From assembly GCA_964415885.1 (NCBI GenBank), contig CAYQCE010000042.1, positions 1 through 33,339 on the forward strand: a DNA stretch of 33,339 bases. The letters are read 5' to 3'. Shown piece after piece: positions 24,673 to 32,221 of the stretch. The stretch's first letter is position 1; each line of letters starts with the position of its first letter. Below the pieces are notes generated by a model, which was not told the DNA's origin, made no database searches, and was given only the letters and a program-made list of their open reading frames with translations. The translations under genes were made by a program, and so were the position numbers. The DNA comes from CAYQCE01 sp964415885. GTDB taxonomy: Bacteria; Zixibacteria; MSB-5A5; JAABVY01; JAHJOQ01.

Positions 24673-25299
24673 TTACTTCTTCATGCGACGGTACATTCCA
24701 GCGCCGGCCATTCCGATGCCAAAGAGCAGAAGAGTGGCAGGCTCGGGAACCGGATCCGGACCAACGGCCATCTGGCCGATTGCGAAACCAAGCGGATCAT
24801 CGCCCGGCTCCGGAAAGACCTCGATGTCGATATAGTCGACAGCGGCGTCGGTGAATCCGAAGAATGCCGCATCCTGATCCGCTTCACCGTTGACGGTCGT
24901 GTTGATGGTGTTGCCATCGGACAGTCCAAACGTGAAGTCGAAGGTGGCATAGCGATTGGGCTGATAATGCATTCCCCAGGCGGAAATAGCGTTGTCGAAG
25001 GAAATCCGAAGGTTGTTCTGTTCGAGAGTCCAGAGTACATTGCCGTTGAAACCATTGTTCCAACCACCCCACGTGAGATTAGCCGTACGGACTTCCATCG
25101 GGATATCGAAATTGATCGATCCGCCAAACGGATTGTTGAGGCTGTTGTGAATCGTGAAATCCGGCCCCGGGATAACAACATCCTGGCCGCCAACATCGTA
25201 GATGTCAGTCAGGCTTGACGCCCATGAAAATGCGAGTGCGGAACTCGAAGCCGCAAATACGAGAGTGACTGCAAGTATCAAAGCAATCATCTTTCTCAT
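24673..25299 (-). CDS. PEP-CTERM sorting-domain protein
   Basis: A 208-residue secreted protein. The N-terminus is a signal peptide (MRKMIALILAVTLVFAASSSALA). The C-terminus is DPVPEPATLLLFGIGMAGAGM followed by YRRMKK: the VPEP motif, a transmembrane helix and a basic tail, which together are the PEP-CTERM sorting signal recognised by exosortase. The middle (~150 residues) is rich in Asn, Gly, Thr and Asp with beta-strand character (VRTANLTWGGWNNGFNGNV, YATFDFTFGLSDGNTINTT) and includes a FFGFTDAAVDYIDIEVFPEPGDD stretch typical of surface proteins of this class. AAGGAGGA precedes the ATG. No exosortase gene is in the window. Likely attached to surface polysaccharide. Confidence 0.88.
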   Translation of the reverse strand: MRKMIALILAVTLVFAASSSALAFSWASSLTDIYDVGGQDVVIPGPDFTIHNSLNNPFGGSINFDIPMEVRTANLTWGGWNNGFNGNVLWTLEQNNLRISFDNAISAWGMHYQPNRYATFDFTFGLSDGNTINTTVNGEADQDAAFFGFTDAAVDYIDIEVFPEPGDDPLGFAIGQMAVGPDPVPEPATLLLFGIGMAGAGMYRRMKK

Positions 25300-25358
25300 T
25301 GAGATTCCTCCTTGAGTTTGGGTCTACAGATACGGTTTGAATTCATATTACTGGTAAA

Positions 25359-25369
25359 GCACATTGTGC
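25359..25369. promoter_or_regulatory. Short palindrome upstream of the PEP-CTERM gene
   Basis: GCACATTGTGC, five-base arms around a central T. It lies 60-70 bases before the start codon on the minus strand, where an operator would be expected. No regulator can be named. Confidence 0.25.
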
Positions 25370-25628
25370 ACCAATAGAATCCACTTTAAGCGGCAGGAGG
25401 AATTGAGATTGTAAGCTACGCTCCTACAGTACGTTAGATATGCCCACAAATTCGCCGCCGAATCACCGTCTCGTGGATAGGACACTACTCGTTGTCAGCG
25501 ATTCCGACGGCACAATCTCGCCACAGACCCTAAGTGGCTGTATAGCAACTAATTAAAAAGCCGAGCACAAGTGTCCGGTATATCGACAGTCTGTCTCAAA
25601 AGGATGGAATTACTTACTGAATAGTAAA

Positions 25629-25660
25629 GAGAAGCGCGTCTCCATCGAACCGCGCTTCTC
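25629..25660 (-). terminator. Terminator of the GIN-domain gene
   Basis: GAGAAGCGCG (25629-25638) and CGCGCTTCTC (25651-25660) form a perfect 10-bp stem with a 12-base loop; reading on the minus strand it is followed by TTTACTATT. It lies 29 bases past the gene's stop codon. Confidence 0.75.
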
Positions 25661-25688
25661 ATTTATGCAGAATTCGCCTTGAAAGATC

Positions 25689-26543
25689 TTACCGAATCTT
25701 CCTGACCCTGCCGGACGATCCCTCGCGTTCTCTTACCGACGGATTCCCAGCGTAGTAGACATCACCGCTCGAGTTAAGGCGTGCCCTCAGTTCATCAGTA
25801 GCAAAGACTTCCGCATCGCCGGAGGAATTCGAGCTGACATGTACTTTCTTGCTCTCGAGTCTTTTCGCGCGGTAGTCGCCGGAGGATGAGATCGATACAT
25901 CCTGTTCCTCGACGTATCCACCGTCGATTCGCACATTACCGGAGCTGTTGATATCGACTACGAGAAAATCGCCGTTCAGCGTCTCGAATCTGACATCACC
26001 GGAGCTGTTGATATTGACCTCGACATGTTTCACTTTTACATCCCGAAGACTCACATCACCCGATGACTTGATACGAATATCGAGCGATGAGCATGTTAGA
26101 TTCCCCATGTCGAGATCGCCGGAACTGCCGATCGAGACATAGAACCGCTCTGCCTCAATATCCGGCGCTTCGATATCGCCGGAAGACGATATCTCGATTT
26201 CGGAGAGACTCTTTACAGTCAGGTAATACCTGACCGGCTCATTTAGTGTCAGATTGACATCTCCCTTGATATCAACGGTCAATCGCCCGCCGAAGACACT
26301 TGCATCGAAATACTCGATCACGTTATCCTCGGCCTCAACCACCAGCTTCTCCTCATCGCCAATTTCGATGAACATACGGCCGATAGTAGCCAGCTCGACA
26401 GCATCGACACCGGAAATCTCGCGTTCCTCTGAGATTACATTCCCGGAGCCCTCGATCTTCTTGTCCCGCCATCCGGCATGCGTAACCGGCGCAAGTAAGA
26501 GTCCGGTCAGCACTATCATCACTGCAATCTGAAGTCGTCTCAT
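25689..26543 (-). CDS. GIN-domain (DUF2807) beta-solenoid secreted protein
   Basis: A 284-residue protein starting at ATG 26543, preceded by GGGAGG eight bases upstream; the frame opens 14 codons earlier without support. The signal peptide is MRRLQIAVMIVLTGLLLAP with cleavage near THA. Mature sequence begins with the family's IEGSGNVISEEREISGVDAVEL, then a repeat of about 20 residues in which SSGD (or NSSGN, GSSGR) marks each turn: about eight copies between residues ~135 and 280. This is the putative auto-transporter adhesin head GIN domain, common in Bacteroidetes and related groups, predicted to fold as a right-handed beta-helix. Function unknown; probably periplasmic or surface exposed. 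Its own terminator follows. Confidence 0.9.
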   Translation of the reverse strand: MRRLQIAVMIVLTGLLLAPVTHAGWRDKKIEGSGNVISEEREISGVDAVELATIGRMFIEIGDEEKLVVEAEDNVIEYFDASVFGGRLTVDIKGDVNLTLNEPVRYYLTVKSLSEIEISSSGDIEAPDIEAERFYVSIGSSGDLDMGNLTCSSLDIRIKSSGDVSLRDVKVKHVEVNINSSGDVRFETLNGDFLVVDINSSGNVRIDGGYVEEQDVSISSSGDYRAKRLESKKVHVSSNSSGDAEVFATDELRARLNSSGDVYYAGNPSVREREGSSGRVRKIR

Positions 26544-26700
26544 TGCGATTTCCTCCCTATTTCTCTGCCTACAGCATCTTCGCAAACAGCCGGTTGTATG
26601 ATTCGGGCAGTCAGTCAGCGCGCGGTACCGGTCTGTGTCAATAATTTAGTAGCGTATACGGAATTTCATCTGAAAGGTTGTCAAAAATTGGACTGTAGAA

Positions 26701-26718
26701 ATCGTAACCGGTTACGAT
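26701..26718. repeat. Perfect 18-bp palindrome between lpxH and the GIN-domain gene
   Basis: ATCGTAACC joined to GGTTACGAT. It starts 7 bases past the lpxH-like stop on the minus strand and ends 158 bases before the GIN-gene start. As RNA it would form a 7-bp stem with a CCGG loop followed by TTCTAC, a weak terminator. As DNA it looks like an operator. Both readings are open. Confidence 0.55.
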
Positions 26719-26724
26719 CGGTAT

Positions 26725-27447
26725 CTAATGCCAGTAGTTCAGGGTGAATTCGCCGTTCTCGAGTGTTGCATACGAGAAGTGTTCGAACCAGTCGCCGGTA
26801 TTTATGTAGACTCCGTTATCGAATTCAACCTTCTCCGGATTATGCGTGTGGCCGATCATCACGCAGTCATATCCGTCGCCGAGCTTCTCTGCCGCCCAGT
26901 CACGATATTCCTGCAGGAATGACTCCCGGGGCCTTGCAGAGGTACGTCCCCGGCTGCTGCGCGAACACCACTTCGCGATCGGAATCCCGATATCAGGCGG
27001 TATCAACCTGTAGAGGCCAATGTTAAACCGATTCCGAAGGATCCGTTTGAGAATCCGATATCCCCTGTCGCTGCGTGCGAGACCGTCTCCGTGAATGACA
27101 AAGATCTTTCTGTGCTCATGCTCTACCGATGTCGCATCCCGATAGACCTCTATACCGATTTCGTCGCTGAGCAAATCCCCCAGCCAAAAGTCGTGATTCC
27201 CGGTAACATATCGAATCCTGACCCCCGCTTCCGATAGTCTCTTTAGCATGAAGAGCACCCGAAGATGTTCCTTGGGCATAGCGTGTCGATATTCAAACCA
27301 GAAATCGAACAGGTCTCCGAGGATGTAAAGGAACTCTCCGCGCAAAGAGACAGACTCGAAGAAGCTCTCGAGTTTCTCGAGTTTGGCTGCTTCGGCATCG
27401 GGAGCATCATGCCCGACATGAATATCCGAAATAAAGAAGACGGCCAT
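26725..27447 (-). CDS. lpxH: UDP-2,3-diacylglucosamine diphosphatase (LpxH-like)
   Basis: A 240-residue calcineurin-type phosphoesterase that removes UMP from UDP-diacylglucosamine in lipid A synthesis. Metal motifs: FFISDIHVGHD (DxH), YILGDLFDFWFEYRHA (GDxxDFW), RYVTGNHDFWLGD (GNHD), IFVIHGDGLA (HGD) and CVMIGHTHNPE (GHTH). The GDLFDFW and GNHDFW wording is typical of LpxH. Length is ordinary. I choose ATG 27447 because family members begin MxxFFISDxH; the frame extends 25 codons further without homologue-like sequence, and neither start has a strong ribosome site. It marks the organism as a lipid-A-making diderm, although a related pyrophosphatase cannot be excluded. Confidence 0.82.
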   Translation of the reverse strand: MAVFFISDIHVGHDAPDAEAAKLEKLESFFESVSLRGEFLYILGDLFDFWFEYRHAMPKEHLRVLFMLKRLSEAGVRIRYVTGNHDFWLGDLLSDEIGIEVYRDATSVEHEHRKIFVIHGDGLARSDRGYRILKRILRNRFNIGLYRLIPPDIGIPIAKWCSRSSRGRTSARPRESFLQEYRDWAAEKLGDGYDCVMIGHTHNPEKVEFDNGVYINTGDWFEHFSYATLENGEFTLNYWH

Positions 27448-27607
27448 CGAGTCGAATTGTAACGAATTGAGTGAGAAAATGGAAGCGCATAGTGCCGAAA
27501 CGTCCGTACAAATAGAAAGCAAAGCGGAACAATCGATCAGAAACTATTGTCCTGTGTAGACAGCCTCGATAAACGGATCGACTTTACAACAATGCGGACA
27601 AATTCGG

Positions 27608-27636
27608 TTGACTTTTTTACGGCTCTTTGTTATAAA
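27608..27636 (+). promoter_or_regulatory. Strong candidate promoter of the cytochrome-porin operon
   Basis: TTGACT (27608-27613), a 17-base spacer and TATAAA (27631-27636), the best sigma-70-type match in the window. The 11-heme cytochrome ATG is 38 bases further on. Confidence 0.7.
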
Positions 27637-27674
27637 TAGCTAACCTAAAGAAACACAAGCGACAGGGAGTTGGG

Positions 27675-28628
27675 ATGACGGGAGATATGTCCTATGTCGC
27701 AGTGGCTGTGACCATAATCGCGATAGTCTTGCTTCAGTTTTGCCCCATTATTGCGGAGCCGGTGATCTACTCCGCAGAAGAGAATATGGAGCAATCGGAG
27801 TATTGTCTTGCCTGTCACGATGACATGGCCGGGTCACTGCAGAAATCCGCACACAGACTGGCTGCCGAGGATGATGTCGGCTCACCCGTGTCCGTAGGGT
27901 GTATTGGATGTCACTCAGGCTGGGAGGAGCATTTCGATGATCCATCCCCCGAGAACATTGTCGCGGGACCCGAGCTGAATCCAGCCGATCAGGCTCAGAT
28001 TTGTGCGACCTGCCACAACACTGAACATCAGATGAACATGATTTCGGATGATCCGCACGGACTCGCGGGAATCGCATGCCTCGACTGCCACAAGATTCAC
28101 GACAACACCGAACTGAAACTCGTGCGCGATGACGACGGCGACTTCTGCATGAGCTGTCACCCGACAGTCGCGGGAGCATTCAAGGCGCGCTCGGTTCATC
28201 CGCTCAACACCGGCAACATAGCGTGTGTGGAATGCCACAAACTCGGAGAAATGAGCGACCAGATTGTCCGGACCGGGTTCGAATGGACATGCCAGAACTG
28301 CCATACTGATCTAGCGGGTCCATATCTGTACGAGCATCCGGTAGTCTATTCGCATCTCGTGGAGGGCGAATCCTGCACCGAGTGCCACAGTCCACACGGT
28401 TCCCCGAATGACAGGCTGCTTAAGCAGGCCGGCAACGGTGTATGTATGCAGTGTCATGGCACACCACCGTCCCACAGGACCGCTCACGACGGCCTCGCAA
28501 ACAATTTCGCGTGTGTGGACTGCCATTCGGAAATTCACGGTTCATACGACAACAGCAAACTGCTCGATCCGGATCTCGGTATGAAGCTTCCGTTTGATTG
28601 TTACCAGTGCCATATCCTTGGCGAATGA
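27675..28628 (+). CDS. Periplasmic multiheme c-type cytochrome (11 hemes)
   Basis: A 317-residue protein with a signal peptide (cleavage probably near residue 27) and eleven CxxCH heme sites starting at residues 44, 76, 110, 135, 158, 184, 206, 234, 257, 280 and 309. Spacing and extra His residues between sites resemble the DmsE/MtrA decaheme family, which sits partly inside an outer-membrane barrel and carries electrons through it; those have ten hemes, so this has one more. AGGGAG lies five bases before ATG 27675. First gene of a three-gene operon; the next gene begins 11 bases after its stop. Direction of electron flow (to an external acceptor or from a donor) cannot be told from sequence. 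Confidence 0.92.
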   Translation: MTGDMSYVAVAVTIIAIVLLQFCPIIAEPVIYSAEENMEQSEYCLACHDDMAGSLQKSAHRLAAEDDVGSPVSVGCIGCHSGWEEHFDDPSPENIVAGPELNPADQAQICATCHNTEHQMNMISDDPHGLAGIACLDCHKIHDNTELKLVRDDDGDFCMSCHPTVAGAFKARSVHPLNTGNIACVECHKLGEMSDQIVRTGFEWTCQNCHTDLAGPYLYEHPVVYSHLVEGESCTECHSPHGSPNDRLLKQAGNGVCMQCHGTPPSHRTAHDGLANNFACVDCHSEIHGSYDNSKLLDPDLGMKLPFDCYQCHILGE

Positions 28629-28639
28629 GGAGGTTACCA

Positions 28640-30199
28640 ATGCTAAGAAGAGCTACAATCGCAATGATGATCCTGCTCTTGACAGCCGCATGCTCCTATT
28701 CGTCGGATGTGGAGGGTACTGTAACTGCAAGTTACATCTACCTCGACGAGGAAGGCAACCGGGCTGTCAATCAGCCGACTTTCAACACGTACGAAGGGGC
28801 AGCGTTGTCGATCGAGGACTTTAGATACTATCTCGATAACGGCATGCGCCTGACTGCGGATATGAAAAATATCACTCTCAACAACCGGAATCTGAACCTC
28901 GGTTTCAGCAAACCGGGGCTGTTCGGAATCAGTCTGATGCACAACAAATACCGGCGTTTCTATGATTTCGACGGCGGAATATATACACGACGGCACCGTG
29001 AGGGCGCCAAACTGTGGGTCAGACCGCACAAGTATATCAAGATATTCGGCGGTGGATCGTTCAATTCCGAAGCCGGAAGTATGATCCCGCTGTATGATGG
29101 GACTGCACCGGGCGTTCCGTCCGACATCGACTACCAGCAAACGTACTATAACGGTGGAGTGCTCATCAACCATGCGGGCCACACGGTCCGCGCCGAATAC
29201 CGGGGATCCGAATTCGATGAGGAGAAAGCCGACGACCGCGACCAGGAACGAATGTCTTATTCGTTCTTCGCAGCCGGACCGATTCCCAGTTTCGAACGGC
29301 TGAGCGTACTCGGCGGATTTCGCAGATTCGAGACCAGGTTCTCGGAGACAGACTACAAGATCGAATCCAATCGCGGCCTCGCGGGCGGATCGATTCAACT
29401 ACCGAGGCATTTCTCGCTGAAATACATGTTTGTCTTCGATCGTACCGGTTCCGATTCCGACTTCGTCAAAACCGACAATGTCTCGCACGGTGTCTTTCTG
29501 TCGCATCTGTGGCAGGGAACCGCGAATGTCACGGTTGGATACCAGCGCAACTACAATGACGATTTCGAGGATGAGATTCAGGCGAACTCTTTCTACTTCT
29601 CAGGCTGGTTAAAGCCCATCCAGCCGCTCGAGTTCAGGGCGCAGTTCGGGACGAAGGAGGATGATCTCAAGTCCGGCAATACAGTGCTCGGAGACCAGTA
29701 CAAACGCAAATTCCGGTTCTCCGGAAAATACCGGCGCAGCGGATGCGGATCGATCACGTTTCGGCTCGATGCAAACACTCGCAAGAGCGATCTTCTCGAG
29801 ACCAAGTCAGAGTTTCTGCGCACCGGACTCGACATTCAGGCCAACCTGAAGGGGTACGCCACGCTTACGGGCGGTTACTCACATGCGGTCGGTCACTATG
29901 AGAACACTGAGAAAGACTTTGAATTTCATGACTATATAGCGTTCGCTGATATAACGTCGAGAGAATACTACAATATCACAGGCGGATTTGGTTTCAACTA
30001 CTATTGGAGCGCGCAGGAGTTGGATGTGGAGCGCTCTATGCTCGAATTCCGCCTCGGATACAGGTTCTTGCCGAGACACAAGCTGGAAGTGCAGTATAAC
30101 GTTCACAACTTCGATGATTTCATATACACCGGAGCTTTCGACGAATACTACACGGCCAACATAGTTGAAGTGAGATTAATAAACGATCTGGCCTTTTAG
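28640..30199 (+). CDS. Outer-membrane beta-barrel (porin of a porin-cytochrome complex, MtrB/PioB-like role)
   Basis: A 519-residue protein starting at ATG 28640 with GAGGAGG seven bases upstream; an earlier ATG at 28598 lies inside the previous gene. The signal peptide is MLRRATIAMMILLLTAAC. The rest alternates hydrophobic and polar residues in short strands with aromatic ends (FFAAGPIPSFERLSVLGGF, ANVTVGYQRNYNDDFED, YYNITGGFGFNYYWSAQEL) and ends in the Phe-terminated RLINDLAF typical of BAM substrates. About 22-28 strands are plausible. There is no CxxC near the N-terminus as in Shewanella MtrB. Its position between two multiheme cytochromes, not sequence identity, supports the MtrB-like role. 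Confidence 0.85.
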   Translation: MLRRATIAMMILLLTAACSYSSDVEGTVTASYIYLDEEGNRAVNQPTFNTYEGAALSIEDFRYYLDNGMRLTADMKNITLNNRNLNLGFSKPGLFGISLMHNKYRRFYDFDGGIYTRRHREGAKLWVRPHKYIKIFGGGSFNSEAGSMIPLYDGTAPGVPSDIDYQQTYYNGGVLINHAGHTVRAEYRGSEFDEEKADDRDQERMSYSFFAAGPIPSFERLSVLGGFRRFETRFSETDYKIESNRGLAGGSIQLPRHFSLKYMFVFDRTGSDSDFVKTDNVSHGVFLSHLWQGTANVTVGYQRNYNDDFEDEIQANSFYFSGWLKPIQPLEFRAQFGTKEDDLKSGNTVLGDQYKRKFRFSGKYRRSGCGSITFRLDANTRKSDLLETKSEFLRTGLDIQANLKGYATLTGGYSHAVGHYENTEKDFEFHDYIAFADITSREYYNITGGFGFNYYWSAQELDVERSMLEFRLGYRFLPRHKLEVQYNVHNFDDFIYTGAFDEYYTANIVEVRLINDLAF

Positions 30200-30210
30200 G
30201 AGGAGAGTCT

Positions 30211-31326
30211 ATGTCAACACGCAAACTTCTGGCAATCCTGATCGCGATTCTTGTCGCGGTGTCGTTCGCCGCCTGCGAACGAAAAGTCACCGTCGAGGAA
30301 GTAGCGAATGGTAACGGGAACGGAGGCGGCGAACCGGTCTCCTGTTTCGGTTGTCACAGCGATCAGGAATTCGATCTCATGTATGCACAAAGCCAGTGGG
30401 AGGTCTCGCTTCACGGGATAGGAGAGACGGTCGAGCGCAACCGCCTGAACGCAGGATTCTATCAGGCGTGCGAGCAGTGTCACACACACGAGGGCTTCCT
30501 TACGCAGAACACTTCGTTCACGCATGACGGGACCCAGTTCTCGAAGATACAGTGTTTCACTTGCCATGCGCCTCACACCAACGGCGATTTTCGCCTCAGA
30601 GTGGAGACATCGGTGACGCTCGCCGACGGTGTGACCGATTACGATCGCGGTACATCAAACGTCTGCGCACCATGCCATCAGAGCAGACAGAATGCGGCAA
30701 CGTATGTTGTGGATAACACAGAACTCGGTCAGCGTTTCGGACCTCATCACTCGAACCAGGCGGACATGCTGCTGGGTGAAAACGCCTACGAATATGACGG
30801 CTACAGCTACACCAATTCGCCGCACACCAATGCTGCGCAGAATGGCTGCGTCGATTGTCACTTCGACGGATCCAGGGATGAGTTTGTCGGCGGCCACACA
30901 TTTGCAATGAGACATGAAGAGTCGGGGATACTCAACCTCGATGGATGCAATCAATCCGGATGTCATGGCACCGACGGACTTGATGAGTTCGATATCATGG
31001 CAGATGCCGACTACGACTGGGATGGCACGACCGAAGGTGTCCAGTCCGAGGTCACCGGGCTTCTCGACAGCCTGACTGTTCTTCTCGTAAATGCCGGTTT
31101 AGCGGTTGAGGACGAGGGAGAGTTCTATCCTGCGGATGTAACAGTATCGACAGCCGATTCAGCGGGCGCCGTCTTCAACTGGGCATTTGTTCACGAGGAC
31201 CAGTCGGCGGGTATTCACAACACGAATCACACCGTTGCGCTGCTTCAGTCTTCGATCAATTTCCTGAACACAGGTGATCCGAACGGCGTCGCTCGCCGCA
31301 CGATACCGATGCTCGCGTCACATTAG
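30211..31326 (+). CDS. Probable lipoprotein multiheme cytochrome (outer-surface partner)
   Basis: A 371-residue protein. Signal peptide ends VSFAAC; a cysteine at residue 22 suggests a lipid anchor, although Phe at -3 is not the commonest lipobox. A Gly/Asn-rich linker follows. Five CxxCH sites begin at residues 45, 87, 115, 152 and 213, and a sixth is the variant CNQSGCH (246-252), a CX4CH site. Extra His residues (HTNAAQ, GGHTFAMRHEE) could be distal ligands. The last ~110 residues have no heme motif. AGGAGGAG precedes the ATG, 11 bases after the barrel gene. By analogy with MtrC/OmcA-type proteins it may face outward and hand electrons to external acceptors. The topology is inferred. Confidence 0.88.
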   Translation: MSTRKLLAILIAILVAVSFAACERKVTVEEVANGNGNGGGEPVSCFGCHSDQEFDLMYAQSQWEVSLHGIGETVERNRLNAGFYQACEQCHTHEGFLTQNTSFTHDGTQFSKIQCFTCHAPHTNGDFRLRVETSVTLADGVTDYDRGTSNVCAPCHQSRQNAATYVVDNTELGQRFGPHHSNQADMLLGENAYEYDGYSYTNSPHTNAAQNGCVDCHFDGSRDEFVGGHTFAMRHEESGILNLDGCNQSGCHGTDGLDEFDIMADADYDWDGTTEGVQSEVTGLLDSLTVLLVNAGLAVEDEGEFYPADVTVSTADSAGAVFNWAFVHEDQSAGIHNTNHTVALLQSSINFLNTGDPNGVARRTIPMLASH

Positions 31327-31355
31327 ATACGCACTCACATCGAATGAAAACTGAA

Positions 31356-31378
31356 CGCCGCCTCATTCAGAGGCGGCG
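31356..31378 (+). terminator. Intrinsic terminator of the cytochrome-porin operon
   Basis: CGCCGCCTC (31356-31364) and GAGGCGGCG (31370-31378), a perfect 9-bp stem with a 5-base loop, followed by CTTCTTTTCTCT. It lies 29 bases past the stop of the last cytochrome gene. Confidence 0.85.
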
Positions 31379-31409
31379 CTTCTTTTCTCTCATCACTTAA
31401 CTTCCTATA

Positions 31410-31437
31410 TTGACAGCCCCGTCCATTATTGTATCTT
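31410..31437 (+). promoter_or_regulatory. Candidate promoter of the dockerin-like gene
   Basis: TTGACA (31410-31415), a 16-base spacer and TATCTT (31432-31437). It follows the operon terminator, so the gene after it is a separate transcript. Confidence 0.55.
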
Positions 31438-31474
31438 TCGGGTACACACGAAATCCAAAACAGGAGGTCTTGAG

Positions 31475-32083
31475 ATGAAGCGGAACGGCTTTCAATCGTT
31501 CCTCGCGGCTCTCGTCATCGCTGCATTTCTCTTCTCGCTGAGTTTTGCAGCCGACTATTCAACCGGCGATCCCAATTGCTCAGGCGCGACCGACATAGAT
31601 GACATCGTGTACTTGATCGCATATGTCTTCCAGGGCGGACCGGAACCGTGCACACCGTCGGAATTCGACGGCGCTATCACCGGCAACACAGGATGCAAGT
31701 ACATGGAAGAGGCGGCAAGGATAGACACAACCTCGGACTGGGACTGCATCGAATGGGAATACGACGGCCAATCGACTCTCACAGTGCACCACATCAACGC
31801 CGGGCTCAACTGCTGTCCGGTATTCGCGGCGGAGTTCAGGCTCACGCATGATACGATCATAATCGAGGAACTCGATTCGCTTGAAGGCGGCGGATGCGAC
31901 TGCAACTGCCTGTTCAATATCGATTATGAACTGACAGGTGTTGATCCCGGTGTGTACACGTTTATAGTGATCGAGCCATATCGACATCCGTCCGACCCGG
32001 AGCTTATCTTCGAAATGGATCTGACGACAGAGTCCAGCGGAATCGAGTGCGTCCCGAGATCATACTATCCATGGGGATTCTGA
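31475..32083 (+). CDS. Secreted cysteine-rich protein with a dockerin-like half module
   Basis: A 202-residue protein. Signal peptide (MKRNGFQSFLAALVIAAFLF...FAA), then at residues ~29-60 GDPNCSGATDIDDIVYLIAY followed by VFQGGPEPC: a calcium-loop-plus-helix like one half of a type I dockerin, used repeatedly in secreted proteins of Zixibacteria-type genomes. The rest (~140 residues) is beta-rich and contains about a dozen cysteines, including LNCCPVF and GCDCNC, suggesting disulfides or metal binding. Target of the module is unknown; no cohesin is visible. AGGAGG precedes the ATG. Next gene downstream is also secreted. Confidence 0.75.
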   Translation: MKRNGFQSFLAALVIAAFLFSLSFAADYSTGDPNCSGATDIDDIVYLIAYVFQGGPEPCTPSEFDGAITGNTGCKYMEEAARIDTTSDWDCIEWEYDGQSTLTVHHINAGLNCCPVFAAEFRLTHDTIIIEELDSLEGGGCDCNCLFNIDYELTGVDPGVYTFIVIEPYRHPSDPELIFEMDLTTESSGIECVPRSYYPWGF

Positions 32084-32132
32084 GTATTTGCAGCCGAAAC
32101 AATCGGTGTTTCGACATCTTTTTTTGCGTCGG

Positions 32133-32180
32133 CGTTCCGAGCAAGTGAAACGAGCACGGAAACCGACAATTTGAGATTGC
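32133..32180 (+). repeat. Dispersed intergenic repeat, copy 1
   Basis: The segment carrying AGTGAAACGAGC and GGAAACCGACAATT (about 48 bases) is closely matched by 33097-33137 in the same orientation. It sits just after one secreted-protein gene and just before another. It may be a small regulatory or mobile repeat. Confidence 0.5.
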
Positions 32181-32221
32181 AGCATGCAGCGGCATGAAAT
32201 AGGAAATCGATTGGAGCAACC

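Larger units (their letters stand above)
25300..25688. other. 389-base gap between the PEP-CTERM and GIN-domain genes
   Basis: Holds the terminator at 25629-25660 for the GIN gene and the leader of the PEP-CTERM gene. A palindrome GCACA-T-TGTGC lies at 25359-25369, about 60 bases before the PEP-CTERM start, and could be an operator. No reading frame with a ribosome site was found. Confidence 0.5.

Noticed and set aside
27448..27522. 25-codon extension of the LpxH-like protein
   Set aside because: The extra residues do not look like a signal peptide, and the family starts with MxxFFISDxH.
28270..28285. tRNA T-arm-like GGGTTCGAATGG
   Set aside because: It is in frame inside the 11-heme cytochrome gene and lacks the other tRNA arms.
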